Assembly: GCF_000332995.1 (NCBI RefSeq) | Contig: NZ_BANS01000017.1 | Location: 62,001 to 126,000 of the forward strand | Length of the DNA stretch: 64,000 nucleotides | Source of the DNA: Gordonia amicalis NBRC 100051 = JCM 11271 | GTDB lineage: Bacteria; Actinomycetota; Actinomycetes; Mycobacteriales; Mycobacteriaceae | Direction of reading: 5' to 3' | Part shown: positions 13,958-24,181 of the stretch, piece after piece | Layout of the letters: every line of letters starts with the position of its first letter | Numbering within the stretch: position 1 is the first letter of the stretch | Translations under genes and position numbers: made by a program | The notes under the pieces: generated by a model | Told to the model about the DNA's origin: nothing | The model's database searches: none | What the model saw: only the letters and a program-made list of their open reading frames with translations

Positions 13958-14293
13958 ATGGCAAACAGTTCGGTCACGCTCGACGAGATCTTCGGTGCGC
14001 TGGCGGACCCGACCCGCCGCGCCGTCGTCGAACGTCTCGGGCGCGGCCCCGCGACAGTCGGAGAACTCGCCGGCCCCTTCCCCATGACGCTCCCCTCCTT
14101 CATGAAGCACCTGAAGGTCCTCGAGGAGAGCGGACTGGTCATGACCAAGAAGACCGGCCGAACGCGGATGTGCACGCTCGACCGGCGACGCCTGCGACGC
14201 CTGCAGACCTGGCTCGAACACCAGCGCACGGTCTGGTCCGAACGCACTGACCGACTCGAAGCCTTCGTCACCGAACCCCAGGAGACATCATGA
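13958..14293 (+). CDS. ArsR-family (winged-helix) transcriptional regulator
   Basis: Small DNA-binding protein (111 residues) with the canonical ArsR winged-helix layout: IFGALADPTRRAVVERLGRG at residues 9-28, then recognition helix MTLPSFMKHLKVLEESGLV and a wing (TKKTGRTRMCTLD). There is no obvious metal-binding cysteine pair, so it is probably not a metal sensor. This subgroup is usually followed by SRPBCC/AHSA1 genes, as here, where the next gene overlaps its stop by four bases (ATGA). The ATG at 13958 was chosen; a TTG at 13922 would add 12 residues. It probably autoregulates the three-gene operon. Confidence 0.9.
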   Translation: MANSSVTLDEIFGALADPTRRAVVERLGRGPATVGELAGPFPMTLPSFMKHLKVLEESGLVMTKKTGRTRMCTLDRRRLRRLQTWLEHQRTVWSERTDRLEAFVTEPQETS

Positions 14294-14769
14294 TCGACCC
14301 CGAACTCGACCTCACCCTGCAACGCATCATCCGCGCACCGCGACAACGGATCTGGGATGCCTGGACGCGTCCCGAACAGCTCGCGAAGTGGTGGACGCCC
14401 TCCCCGACCGTCACCCGGGTCGAACGACTCGAGCCACGCCCCGGCGGCGCTCTCGTCACGCAGATGAGCGACGACGGCGAGACCTTCGTCCCGCACATGG
14501 ATGCTGTCTTCTTGGTCGTCGACGACAACGAACGCCTGGTGTTCACCAATGCCATCGACAGCTCCTGGCGTCCCGCAGAGCCCGCGCCGGTTCCCATGAC
14601 CGCCGAGATCACCTTCGCCGAACACACCAACGGAACCCAGTACAGCGTCGTCGTGCGCCACGGCAATCCATCCGATCGCGACCGACATCATGAACTCGGC
14701 TTCTACGACGGCTGGGGCTCGGCGACCGCGGCGCTCACCGAACTGGTGGAAAGCGAGGCCCGGCAATGA
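14290..14769 (+). CDS. SRPBCC / AHSA1-family protein
   Basis: Protein of 159 residues with the START/Bet v1-like fold of the AHSA1 (activator of Hsp90 homologue) family. The signature start LQRIIRAPRQRIWDAWTRPEQLAKWW at about 10-35 and the central RLEPRPGGALVTQM are visible, and the C-terminal helix begins around HHELGFYDGWGSATAALTELVE. Family members bind hydrophobic ligands; no ligand can be named here. The gene overlaps both neighbours by four bases, so the regulator, this protein and the reductase-like protein are translationally coupled. Confidence 0.88.
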   Translation: MIDPELDLTLQRIIRAPRQRIWDAWTRPEQLAKWWTPSPTVTRVERLEPRPGGALVTQMSDDGETFVPHMDAVFLVVDDNERLVFTNAIDSSWRPAEPAPVPMTAEITFAEHTNGTQYSVVVRHGNPSDRDRHHELGFYDGWGSATAALTELVESEARQ

Positions 14770-15407
14770 AGATCACCATCACCGAATTCATGACTCTTGA
14801 CGGCGTCACCCAGGGACCCGGATCGGCCGACGAGGACACCTCCGACGGCTTCTCCGCCGGCGGATGGCTCGTGCCGCACATGGACGAGACCTTCATCCGG
14901 AAGGCATCGGCGTGGCTCGACCTCGCCGACGGACTGCTCCTGGGGCGTCGAACCTACGAGGCCTTCGCGCGCGACTGGCCGCAGATCACCGACCCCGGAG
15001 ACCCGTTCACGGAACGGATGAACGGCCTACCCAAGTACGTCGTGAGCAGCACGCTCACCGAACTCCCGTGGGGGCCCGCAACTCTCCTCGGCGGCGATGC
15101 AGTGGCAGCGGTGTCAACCATGCGATCGAAGTCTGGCCGCGAACTCCAGGTCCAGGGCAGCAACACCCTCGCCGGGTCGCTCCTCGAAGCCGGTCTCGTC
15201 GACGCGCTACGTCTGGTCGTCGCCCCGACAGCGCTCGGCACCGGCCGACAGTTGTTCGGTCGCAACGCAACCAGCCTCGGATTCCGGCTGACACACCAAA
15301 CGGCAACGCCCGCAGGACTCCTGATCCTCGAATACGAATGGACCGGCCAAGCCGCGGTCGCCGACTACCAAGGCGTCGCAACAGTGACAGGGTCAGCAGG
15401 ACACTGA
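14766..15407 (+). CDS. dihydrofolate reductase-family (RibD_C domain) protein
   Basis: Protein of 213 residues with a single RibD_C/DHFR-like domain. It starts MKITITEFMTLDGVTQGPG, has the LLLGRRTYEAFA motif near residues 58-69 and the QVQGSNTLAGSLLEAGLVDALRL segment near 128-150, as in YyaP/YwjB-like proteins. An NADPH-dependent reductase role is likely by family, with unknown substrate; it is unlikely to be the housekeeping RibD, which is encoded at 10211. It ends three bases from the convergent rsmB stop. It is the last gene of the ArsR-led operon. Confidence 0.88.
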   Translation: MKITITEFMTLDGVTQGPGSADEDTSDGFSAGGWLVPHMDETFIRKASAWLDLADGLLLGRRTYEAFARDWPQITDPGDPFTERMNGLPKYVVSSTLTELPWGPATLLGGDAVAAVSTMRSKSGRELQVQGSNTLAGSLLEAGLVDALRLVVAPTALGTGRQLFGRNATSLGFRLTHQTATPAGLLILEYEWTGQAAVADYQGVATVTGSAGH

Positions 15408-15410
15408 CTT

Positions 15411-16790
15411 CTAGTCCCTGGTGAGGACCGCCAGGAACATCGCGTCGGTGCCGTGGATGTGCGGCCACAACTGCACATGCGGACCATCGCCGAGCAGTTC
15501 CGGTCCGAGCTCTCCGACGGTCACCAGCGGGCGGGCGTCGAGCTGACGAGCGCCGTCGACCGATGCCAGTACGTCGGCGACCACCGCGGTGGTCTCGGCC
15601 GGGTGCGGCGAACAGGTTGAATAGACCACGATGCCACCGGATTTCACGAGCCGAAGCGCCTCGGTCAGCAACTGCTTCTGCAGCACGACGAGCTCGTCGA
15701 CGTCGGCAGCGGTTCGGCGCCAACGCGATTCGGGCCGGCGACGCAGCGAGCCGAGCCCGGAACACGGCGCGTCGAGCAGGATGCGGTCGTATCCCGGTTC
15801 GAGGCCACTCGACCGGGCGTCGGCGACATGGATCGTCACCGGCAGGTCGCTGACCACCTTGCGGATCAGCTCGGCGCGATGCTTCGACACCTCGATCGCA
15901 TCCAGCCGGGCGCCGTCGATGTCGGCGAGCGCACCGATCAGCGCGGCCTTGCCGCCCGGGCCGGCGCACATGTCGAGCCAGCGGCCGGAGTCATCGGCGA
16001 CCTCGGCGACCGTCACCGCGCGCGCGATCAGCTGGCTGCCCTCGTCCTGCACACCGGCATAGCCCTCACGGATCGCATCCACGTCGCCCGGATCACCGCT
16101 CGGCAGATACACGCAGTACGGCGAGAACCTGCCTTCCTCTCCCCCGCTGGTCAGCGCCAGCTCCTCGGCGGTGATGTAACCCGGCCGGGCGACCAGATGT
16201 ACGGGCGGACGTTCGTCGTCGGCAGCGAGTGCCGCCTGCAACTGGCCGGCCGACCCGCCGAGCGCATCCCGGAACACCTCCGCGATCCAGCGGGGATGCG
16301 CGTACTGGAAGGCCAGGTAGCCGACGAGATCCTCGGCGGGCGACGGCGCGAGCTCGTCGACCCACATCTCCTCGGTCTTCTGCGACACCTTGCGCAGCAC
16401 GGCATTCGCGAAACCCGAAGGTCCCATCCCGTTCTCGGAACGCACCAGGTCCACCGACGTCGACACCGCGGCATGGGATCCGACGCGCGTACGCAGCAAT
16501 TGGTAAGCGCCCAACCGCAGTACATCGAGCACCGGGCCGTCGATCTCGCCGACGGGACGCTTGGCCGCCGAGGCGATCACCGCATCCAGCAGCCCCTGGG
16601 CCCGCGCCGTGCCGTATGCGAGTTCGGTCGCGAAGGCCGCGTCGCGACCTTCGATCCTGCGGTCCCGCAGCATCTTCGGGAGAACCAGATTCGCGTAGGC
16701 ATCACGTTCACGGATCGCGCGCAGCGTGTCCCGCGCCGCGACGCGCGCCGGGTCCAGATCCTTCTGCCGGAACTTCCGGTCCGCACTCAT
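15411..16790 (-). CDS. rsmB: 16S rRNA m5C967 methyltransferase (RsmB/Sun family)
   Basis: SAM-dependent rRNA cytosine-5 methyltransferase (459 residues). The N-terminal NusB-like RNA-binding domain spans about 10-150; the Rossmann domain shows [12 protein letters not shown], the first conserved cysteine in DAPCSGLG and the catalytic cysteine in [11 protein letters not shown]. The ATG at 16790 overlaps the fmt stop (ATGA). In mycobacteria the next gene is rpe; here a 3.4-kb accessory patch intervenes. Confidence 0.95.
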   Translation of the reverse strand: MSADRKFRQKDLDPARVAARDTLRAIRERDAYANLVLPKMLRDRRIEGRDAAFATELAYGTARAQGLLDAVIASAAKRPVGEIDGPVLDVLRLGAYQLLRTRVGSHAAVSTSVDLVRSENGMGPSGFANAVLRKVSQKTEEMWVDELAPSPAEDLVGYLAFQYAHPRWIAEVFRDALGGSAGQLQAALAADDERPPVHLVARPGYITAEELALTSGGEEGRFSPYCVYLPSGDPGDVDAIREGYAGVQDEGSQLIARAVTVAEVADDSGRWLDMCAGPGGKAALIGALADIDGARLDAIEVSKHRAELIRKVVSDLPVTIHVADARSSGLEPGYDRILLDAPCSGLGSLRRRPESRWRRTAADVDELVVLQKQLLTEALRLVKSGGIVVYSTCSPHPAETTAVVADVLASVDGARQLDARPLVTVGELGPELLGDGPHVQLWPHIHGTDAMFLAVLTRD

Positions 16791-17746
16791 CCCAGCACCG
16801 TCCCATCGGTCAGTCGGGCACCACGGGCCCAGTCGGCGGCCGGCATCGGCTTCTTGCCGGGCGGCTGAACGGTGCCGAGTCGTACCGGCGTCGAACCGGT
16901 ACCGACGAACACCGCCTTCTTGGTCACCGCGATGACCCCCGCGGCCAGGGGCTCCGCGCGTACCGATTCCGGCAGCGACGTGTCGTCGTCGGCGACGGGC
17001 CGCACGGGGCCCACCTTGATCCTCGCTTCGTCGAGACTCGTCCACGAACCGGGTGCCGGAGTGTAGGCGCGAATGAGGCGATCGATGATGTGCGCGGGCA
17101 GATCCCAGCGGATCCGCGCGTCCTCGACCTCGACCTTCGGCGCGTGGCTGACACCGGCAGCGGGCTGCGGTTCCGGGACGAGTCCCCCGGCCTCGATGCC
17201 GTCGAGCGTGTTCACCAGTAGACCCGCCCCGGCCTCGGCCAGACGCCCGAGGAGATCACCGCTCGTGTCGGTGGGCCGGATGGTCTCGGTGAGGACGCCG
17301 AACACCGGCCCGGTGTCGAGACCCTTCTCCAGGCGGAAGGTGCTCGCACCGGTCACCTCATCGCCCGCGGCGATCGCTGCCTGCACCGGCGCGGCGCCAC
17401 GCCAGGCCGGCAGCACCGAGAGATGCAGGTTGATCCAGCCGTGGGTCGGGAGCGCGAGAAGATCCTCCGGCACGAGTCCGCCGTAGGCCACCACCGCACC
17501 GCAATCCGGGGCCCAGCGTCGCAGAACCTCGGCGACGTCCGGCTCGGACATCCGTCGCGGGGTGATCACCTCGAGGCCGTGCTCGTCGGCGAGCACGCCG
17601 ATCGGTGACCGCACGACCTTGCGACCACGGCCCGACACCGCGTCGGGCCGGGTGATGACGCCGACGACCTCATGCGACGGCGAGTCCAGCAGGGCCTGCA
17701 ACGACGGCACGGCCACCTCGGGGGTGCCGGCGAAAACGATGCGCAT
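16787..17746 (-). CDS. fmt: methionyl-tRNA formyltransferase
   Basis: Formylates Met-tRNA for translation initiation using 10-formyl-tetrahydrofolate. The 319-residue protein has the N-terminal catalytic domain ([16 protein letters not shown] at 1-16, [16 protein letters not shown] with the catalytic region, [15 protein letters not shown]) and a C-terminal OB-like tRNA-binding domain from about 210. It starts immediately after the priA stop and overlaps rsmB by four bases. Confidence 0.97.
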   Translation of the reverse strand: MRIVFAGTPEVAVPSLQALLDSPSHEVVGVITRPDAVSGRGRKVVRSPIGVLADEHGLEVITPRRMSEPDVAEVLRRWAPDCGAVVAYGGLVPEDLLALPTHGWINLHLSVLPAWRGAAPVQAAIAAGDEVTGASTFRLEKGLDTGPVFGVLTETIRPTDTSGDLLGRLAEAGAGLLVNTLDGIEAGGLVPEPQPAAGVSHAPKVEVEDARIRWDLPAHIIDRLIRAYTPAPGSWTSLDEARIKVGPVRPVADDDTSLPESVRAEPLAAGVIAVTKKAVFVGTGSTPVRLGTVQPPGKKPMPAADWARGARLTDGTVLG

Positions 17747-19714
17747 TCATCCGATCGTAGGCGGGTCCACCTGAACCCGGATCGGCCCGGTCTGCCGGTG
17801 CGTGTTGCGCCGCGCCTGCCCCGCGGCGAGAGCCTGCGCGAGGAGCCGTCCGTGCTTGCGCGGCAACCGCACCAGGATGCGGTCCATCTCGTCGTCCGCG
17901 GCGGCCTCCCACTCGGCGCTACCGGCCGGCGGCCGCACCCCCGGTGGAAGCGGCACGGGCCCGAGCACGTCCGACCCCTCGGGTAGTTCGAGATGTTCCA
18001 CGAAGTCGGTGATCACCTGCGTCGGACCGTCCACCGACGCCATCGTGACCGCCGGCGGGAAGCCCAGTTCGACACGCTGAGTCAGCTGCAGCGACGCGAA
18101 ACCGACCGGATCCCAACGGATCAGCGCCTGGACCGGCGCCAGCGTCGAGTCGGCGACGATCACCACGCGACCTCCGTCGCCGTGCGGTCGGACCATGCCG
18201 GCCAGCGCCATCCAGCGTCGCACCGCGTGTTCCTCCGCACGAAGATCGGCGCGGTCGAGTTGTGCCCACGTGTCGACGACGATCGCCGCCCCGTAGCCGT
18301 CCGGGGCGACCGGTTCGGCCCCCGGTGTCGCGACGACGAGCCGTGCGCCGGGCTCGATCTCGTCGATGATGGTGTCTCCGCCACTGGTGTGGACCGGCAC
18401 GCCCGCGAAGGCGCGTCCGAGTTCCTCGGCGGTCCGTCGGGCGCCGGTGACCGTCGCCCGCACCTTCGTGTTGCCGCACTCGGGGCAGCGGAACGATCGC
18501 TCCGGGCGGCCACACCATCGGCAACTGAGACGTTGGTGGCCGTCCATCTGCAGTGGTCCGTTGCAGGCACGACACCGCGCGTGTTCCCGGCACCGGGTAC
18601 ACGCCAGCGACGGCACGTAACCGCGGCGCGGAACGCTGAACACCACCGGCTGGTCGGCGGCGAACGCCGAACGGGCTGCATCGAAGGCGACCTCGGGGAT
18701 GCGTGCGGACCTCGCCATCGGATCGCGCGCGATCTGGCGGTCGTCGTCGGAGATGGCCTGCACCCGTGGGCTGCGGTGGCGGACGAGCGGACGGTCGGCG
18801 ACGAGGTCGTGTGCCCAGCCCGATGCGACGAGCGCCTGCGCCTCCGCCGTCCGGGCGAAGCCGCCGAGGATGAGTCCGCAGCGTTCCCGGTGCGACCGCA
18901 GCACCGCGACTTCCCGCGGGTGCGGATACGGCGCCCGCGGATCGGCCATGCTGTCGTCGCCGTCGTCCCAGACGACCACCAGACCGAGGTCGGTGACCGG
19001 CGCGAAAATCGCACTGCGCGTGCCGATCACGAGCTTCGCCGCACCCCGGCGCGCGGCCAGCCAGCGGCGGTACCGCGCGGTGGGCCCGAGCCCGGCGGCC
19101 AGAGCCACTCCCCGATCGCCGATGAGTGGTTCACATTCCGCCCACACCCGGTCGAGGTCCCGCTGGTCGGGCACGACGATGATGCATCCGCGTCCGACCG
19201 CCAGGGTCGCCGCGGCGAGTTCGGCGAGCCGACGCGCCCAGTCCTCACCCGGCAGGGCCTGCCACGCCGCCCGCGGGTGCCCACCGTCGGCGAGCGCCTC
19301 GAGGAACGATTCGGCCAACGGATAGCGACACCACGCCTCCAGGTCGGGCGCCTCGACGACAGTCGCGGGCTCGGGCGTCGTCTCCTTCTCGGTCCGCGCA
19401 TGGCGCGGCGGGATCGCCAGACGGACAACGTCTCCCATCGTGCCGGCGTAGCGATCGGCGACCGCACGGCACAGCGTCGCCAACTCCGGCGACAGGACCG
19501 GCTCGGCGGAGACGACCCGGTCGAGCCACCCCAGTTTGCCGGGGTGATCGCTCTTCTCGATCCGGTCGAGCAGGTACCCGTCGACGAGACGACCGGAGAA
19601 CCGAACACGGACCCGCACGCCCGGAACCGCCGTCGCATCCTGATCGGAGTCGATCAGGTAGTCGAACGGCCGGTCGAGGTGTGCGAGTCCGAGAATGGGC
19701 AGAACACGGGCCAC
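17747..19714 (-). CDS. priA: PriA-like primosomal protein lacking helicase motifs
   Basis: Homologue of the replication restart protein PriA (655 residues). The N-terminal 3'-DNA-binding domain (VLPILGLAHLDRPFDYLI, then VRVRVRFSGRLVDGYLL) and the cysteine-rich zinc insert (CTRC, CRAC, CRWC, CPEC) are preserved. The ATPase site is not: where Walker A should be the sequence reads TLAVGRGCIIVVPDQ, and the DEEH box is replaced by DDGDDS. This loss is typical of actinobacterial PriA, so it probably acts as a DNA/primosome binding factor rather than a helicase. The GTG at 19714 is the first good start after the in-frame stop near metK. Confidence 0.93.
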   Translation of the reverse strand: MARVLPILGLAHLDRPFDYLIDSDQDATAVPGVRVRVRFSGRLVDGYLLDRIEKSDHPGKLGWLDRVVSAEPVLSPELATLCRAVADRYAGTMGDVVRLAIPPRHARTEKETTPEPATVVEAPDLEAWCRYPLAESFLEALADGGHPRAAWQALPGEDWARRLAELAAATLAVGRGCIIVVPDQRDLDRVWAECEPLIGDRGVALAAGLGPTARYRRWLAARRGAAKLVIGTRSAIFAPVTDLGLVVVWDDGDDSMADPRAPYPHPREVAVLRSHRERCGLILGGFARTAEAQALVASGWAHDLVADRPLVRHRSPRVQAISDDDRQIARDPMARSARIPEVAFDAARSAFAADQPVVFSVPRRGYVPSLACTRCREHARCRACNGPLQMDGHQRLSCRWCGRPERSFRCPECGNTKVRATVTGARRTAEELGRAFAGVPVHTSGGDTIIDEIEPGARLVVATPGAEPVAPDGYGAAIVVDTWAQLDRADLRAEEHAVRRWMALAGMVRPHGDGGRVVIVADSTLAPVQALIRWDPVGFASLQLTQRVELGFPPAVTMASVDGPTQVITDFVEHLELPEGSDVLGPVPLPPGVRPPAGSAEWEAAADDEMDRILVRLPRKHGRLLAQALAAGQARRNTHRQTGPIRVQVDPPTIG

Positions 19715-19774
19715 CGGCAGCGAATCAGCCGGGACCCGTGCGCCTTTCGGGGGCAGGGACTGCGCCCTTCGGGG

Positions 19775-20983
19775 TCAGAGACCGGCGGCCGCGCGCAGCT
19801 TGTCCGCGCGGTCGGTCCGCTCCCACGGCAGATCGACGTCGGTACGACCGAAGTGGCCGTACGCGGCGGTCGGGCCGTAGATCGGTCGCAGCAGGTCCAG
19901 GTCGCGGATGATCGCGAGCGGACGCAGGTCGAAGTTCTCCTTGATGACCCGCTCGATGACCGCGGGGTCGACGTGTTCGGTGCCGAAGGTCTCGACGAAC
20001 AGACCGACCGGCGCGGCCTTGCCGATCGCGTAGGCCACCTGGACCTCGATGCGATCGGCCAGGCCGGCGGCGACCGCGTTCTTGGCGACCCAGCGCATCG
20101 CATAGGCGGCGCTGCGATCGACCTTCGACGGGTCCTTGCCGGAGAAGGCGCCGCCGCCGTGGCGGGCCATGCCGCCGTAGGTGTCGACGATGATCTTTCG
20201 GCCGGTCAGGCCGGCGTCACCCATCGGGCCGCCGAGGACGAATTTGCCGGTCGGGTTGACCAGCAGTCGGTAGTCGGAGGTGTCGAGGGTCGGCAGGTCG
20301 ATGTCGGCGAGCACCGCGTCGACGACCTGCTTCTTGATGTCGGGAGCCAGGAGGTTGTGGAGGTCGATGTCGGCCGCATGCTGGGTCGACAGGACGACGG
20401 TGTCGAGGCGGACCGGGGTGTCACCGTCGTACTCGATGGTGACCTGGGTCTTGCCGTCGGGACGCAGGTACGGCAGCGTGCCGTCCTTGCGGACCTCGGT
20501 GAGACGACGGGAGAGACGGTGGGCCAGCGCGATCGGCACCGGCATCAGCTCGGGGGTCTCGTTGGTGGCGTAACCGAACATCAGGCCCTGGTCACCGGCG
20601 CCCTGGCTGTCGATCTCGTCCTCGGAGATACCGCTGCGGCTCTCGTGGGAGTTGAAGACGCCGCCGGCGATGTCCGGCGACTGAGCGCCGATCGCGACGT
20701 TGACGCCGCACGACGCGCCGTCGAAGCCCTTGGTGGAGGAGTCGTAGCCGATCTCGAGGATCTTGGCGCGGACGATGCCGGGGATGTCTGCGTACGCGGT
20801 GGTCGTGACCTCACCCGCGACGTGGACCTGGCCGGTGGTCACCAGCGTCTCCACCGCGACCCGCGCGTTGGGGTCGTCGGTGAGGATGGCGTCGAGGATC
20901 GAGTCGCTGATCGCGTCACAGATCTTGTCGGGATGCCCCTCGGTGACGGATTCGCTCGTGAACAGGCGTGACGAGGTGGTCAT
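19775..20983 (-). CDS. metK: S-adenosylmethionine synthetase
   Basis: Makes SAM from methionine and ATP. The 402-residue protein has all hallmarks: [16 protein letters not shown] at 8-23, [12 protein letters not shown] in the middle and the [19 protein letters not shown] loop. An AGAGGA ribosome-binding site lies close to the ATG at 20983. It stands 122 bases downstream of coaBC; I examined this gap for a SAM riboswitch and saw none. priA follows 60 bases downstream. Confidence 0.98.
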   Translation of the reverse strand: MTTSSRLFTSESVTEGHPDKICDAISDSILDAILTDDPNARVAVETLVTTGQVHVAGEVTTTAYADIPGIVRAKILEIGYDSSTKGFDGASCGVNVAIGAQSPDIAGGVFNSHESRSGISEDEIDSQGAGDQGLMFGYATNETPELMPVPIALAHRLSRRLTEVRKDGTLPYLRPDGKTQVTIEYDGDTPVRLDTVVLSTQHAADIDLHNLLAPDIKKQVVDAVLADIDLPTLDTSDYRLLVNPTGKFVLGGPMGDAGLTGRKIIVDTYGGMARHGGGAFSGKDPSKVDRSAAYAMRWVAKNAVAAGLADRIEVQVAYAIGKAAPVGLFVETFGTEHVDPAVIERVIKENFDLRPLAIIRDLDLLRPIYGPTAAYGHFGRTDVDLPWERTDRADKLRAAAGL

Positions 20984-21105
20984 CAGATCCTCTCGAGATC
21001 TCGCGCGCGGATCTTCCGGCGCCGTTTGGCAGGTATCGTCCGGTCGTCGTGGCCGGTGGGAGTCACTTCAAAACTACACAGCGGTCGGTTTCGCTGCGGT
21101 GCCGC

Positions 21106-22365
21106 TCAGGCCCCCGGACCATCAGGCACCAGTTGTCGCACTTCGTCAAGTATTCGACTCGACATGAGTGTTTTCGACCCGAAGGGCAGCGCGGTCTCGT
21201 CGCCCTTGGCCGACAGCAGCCAGCCGGTGTTGTCCTCGGTGCCGAACGCCTTGCCGTCGCCGACCGCGTTCACCACCAGCAGGTCGCAACCCTTGCGGGC
21301 GAGCTTTGCGCGACCGTGGTCGAGGACCCCGCCGGTCTCGTCGCCGGTCTCGGCGGCGAATCCGACGATGACGGTCTCCGAGGGGATACGGCCGTCGTCC
21401 CGCGCCTCGACGAGCCCGCGGAGAATGTCCGGGTTGGTGGTCAGCTCGATCGGGGCCGGACCCTGATCGCCCTTCTTGATCTTGGCGTCGGCCACCGCGA
21501 CGGGCCGGAAGTCGGCCACGGCGGCGGCCATGATGACGACGTCGGCGTCGGCCGCGCGCTTGGTCATCTCCTCGGAGAGTTCCTGGGCGTTCGAGATCCG
21601 GACGATGTGCACGCCGGCGGGGTCACCGGGGTCGGTCGTCGAACCGGCGACGACGGTGACGCTCGCCCCACGCTGTGCAGCTGCCCGGGCCAGGGCGAAT
21701 CCCTGCTTGCCCGAGCTGTGATTGCCCAGGTAGCGCACCGGATCGAGCGGTTCGCGGGTGCCGCCGGCACTGATCAGCACGCGGACACCGGCGAGGTCGT
21801 ACGGCAGTGCGTCGGCGCGGTCGAGGAGCAGCTCGCCGATGAGGGCGATCTCCTGCGGGTCCGGGAGACGACCGCGGCCGGAGTCGGTGGCGGTGAGGCG
21901 ACCGGACGCCGGCGTCATGACGGTCGAACCGTGTTCGCGCAGGGTCGCGATGTTGGCCTGGGTGGCGGGGTGCTCCCACATCTCGGTGTGCATGGCCGGC
22001 ACGAACAGCACCGGGCACCGCACGGTGAGCAGCGATGCGGTGAGCAGATCGTCGGCGCGTCCCTGAGCAGCGCGGGCCATGAGGTCCGCGGTCGCCGGCG
22101 CGATGATCACGAGGTCGGCGCCCTGGCCCAGACGCACATGCGCGACCTCGTCGACGTCGTCGAAGACGGTGGTGCTGACCGGGTTACCGCTGAGCGCCTC
22201 GAAGGTGGCCTTGCCGACGAACTCGAGGGCCGCCGGGGTCGGCACCACGCGGACGTCGTGCCCGGACTCGGTGAAGTGGCGGATCACCGAGCACACCTTG
22301 TATGCGGCGATGCCTCCACCGACGCCGATGAGGATTCGGCGTCGTTTCTTGGTCGGTGTGGTCAT
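21106..22365 (-). CDS. coaBC: bifunctional phosphopantothenoylcysteine decarboxylase / phosphopantothenate-cysteine ligase
   Basis: Coenzyme A biosynthesis. The N-terminal CoaC flavoprotein domain (about 10-185) starts ILIGVGGGIAAYKV and contains the APATADLMARAAQG FMN/substrate region; the C-terminal CoaB ligase domain (about 195-415) has VLISAGGTREPLDPVRYLGN and MAAAVADFRP. Length (419) is normal for the fused enzyme. It follows rpoZ by 14 bases on the same strand. Confidence 0.97.
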   Translation of the reverse strand: MTTPTKKRRRILIGVGGGIAAYKVCSVIRHFTESGHDVRVVPTPAALEFVGKATFEALSGNPVSTTVFDDVDEVAHVRLGQGADLVIIAPATADLMARAAQGRADDLLTASLLTVRCPVLFVPAMHTEMWEHPATQANIATLREHGSTVMTPASGRLTATDSGRGRLPDPQEIALIGELLLDRADALPYDLAGVRVLISAGGTREPLDPVRYLGNHSSGKQGFALARAAAQRGASVTVVAGSTTDPGDPAGVHIVRISNAQELSEEMTKRAADADVVIMAAAVADFRPVAVADAKIKKGDQGPAPIELTTNPDILRGLVEARDDGRIPSETVIVGFAAETGDETGGVLDHGRAKLARKGCDLLVVNAVGDGKAFGTEDNTGWLLSAKGDETALPFGSKTLMSSRILDEVRQLVPDGPGA

Positions 22366-22379
22366 ACCCGACGCCGCGA

Positions 22380-23350
<971 letters not shown>

Positions 23351-23390
23351 GAAACCGTCACGCTGCCGTGTTCGGTTGCATTGCTCACGT

Positions 23391-23705
23391 TCAGGAGCTG
23401 AACTTCTCGAGCAGGGCCTTGCGCTGACGGTCGCCGAGACCGCGCAGGCGGCGGGTCGGAGCGATCTCCAGCTCGGTCATGATCTCCTGAGCCTTGACCT
23501 TGCCGACCTTGGGCAGGGCCTCGAGCAGTGCCGAGACCTTCATCTTGCCCAGGATCTCGTCGTTCTCGGCGTCCTTGAGCACCTGCTGGAGATCGGTGCC
23601 ACCGCGCTTCAGGCGCTCCTTGAGCTCAGCGCGGACGCGACGAGCGGCAGCTGCCTTCTCCAACGCAGCGGCGCGCTGCTCGTCAGTCAACTGGGGAAGG
23701 GCCAC
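23391..23705 (-). CDS. mihF: mycobacterial-type integration host factor (mIHF)
   Basis: Nucleoid-associated, DNA-bending protein restricted to actinobacteria (104 residues from GTG 23705, which has GGAGGA four bases upstream). It begins ALPQLTDEQRAAALEKAAAARRVRAE and contains the helix-two-turn-helix region near VGKVKAQEIMTELEIAPTRRLRGLG. An in-frame ATG at 23804 would lengthen it, but the added part is not protein-like. It is essential in mycobacteria and is preceded here by about 475 bases without a gene. Confidence 0.95.
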   Translation of the reverse strand: MALPQLTDEQRAAALEKAAAARRVRAELKERLKRGGTDLQQVLKDAENDEILGKMKVSALLEALPKVGKVKAQEIMTELEIAPTRRLRGLGDRQRKALLEKFSS

Positions 23706-24181
23706 GGGTTCCTCCGTCTTTCGTTCTTGATTGGGACTGTCGTCGTCCGCCGTGAGGCGTCCGACGGCTGTTGCCACGCGGGCGGCGCTGCGTCGTCTTC
23801 GCAACGATGCGGTCGGGTGGGGTACCCGTCCGGCACTGCCGATTGTTGGCGGCGAATGCGACCGTACCCACGTGATCAGGCATTTGCGAGCGCGACCCCC
23901 CGTTTTCGCGGTGTTTTCTCATGTTGTAGTGCACCGCGGCACTTCGGCCCGGCACACCGGCGCTCCACTCGGTGTTGCACCGCTCTGACGACGGGTTTTA
24001 CATCATACCCGCAGGTCACGACAGTGGCGCCGGTGAACGAGATCGATAGCAATGCGAAGTACTCGCGATCGAGCGATCGACGTACTGAGACAGATGTGAC
24101 TGGAGTGGTGTGACCAGATTCGTCTGGAATTCGACGGCGCTTTGCGCGTGTCGCGCCGTCGCACGGAACCGGGCGGTCGCC
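23706..24181 (-). other. gene-free stretch upstream of mihF
   Basis: No protein-like reading frame is visible in these 476 bases between pyrF and mihF on either strand. The area is less GC-rich than its surroundings around 23890-24110. A TATGAT hexamer on the minus strand (24002-24007) is the best -10 candidate and would give mihF a leader of about 290 bases. I see no clear -35 box, terminator hairpin or known riboswitch. Confidence 0.6.
24002..24007 (-). promoter_or_regulatory. candidate -10 box upstream of mihF
   Basis: TATGAT on the minus strand matches the TATAAT consensus at five of six positions, in an AT-richer pocket about 300 bases before the mihF start. The expected -35 position has no TTGACA-like sequence, so this is a guess from one element. 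Confidence 0.35.

Noticed and set aside
17993-20971. A plus-strand open frame of about 990 codons spanning priA and metK
   Set aside because: It crosses two unrelated conserved minus-strand genes and has no recognisable protein features.
20984-21105. Possible SAM riboswitch before metK
   Set aside because: The 122 bases were searched by eye for SAM-I, SAM-II and SAM-IV core blocks and none was found; only a ribosome-binding site is evident.
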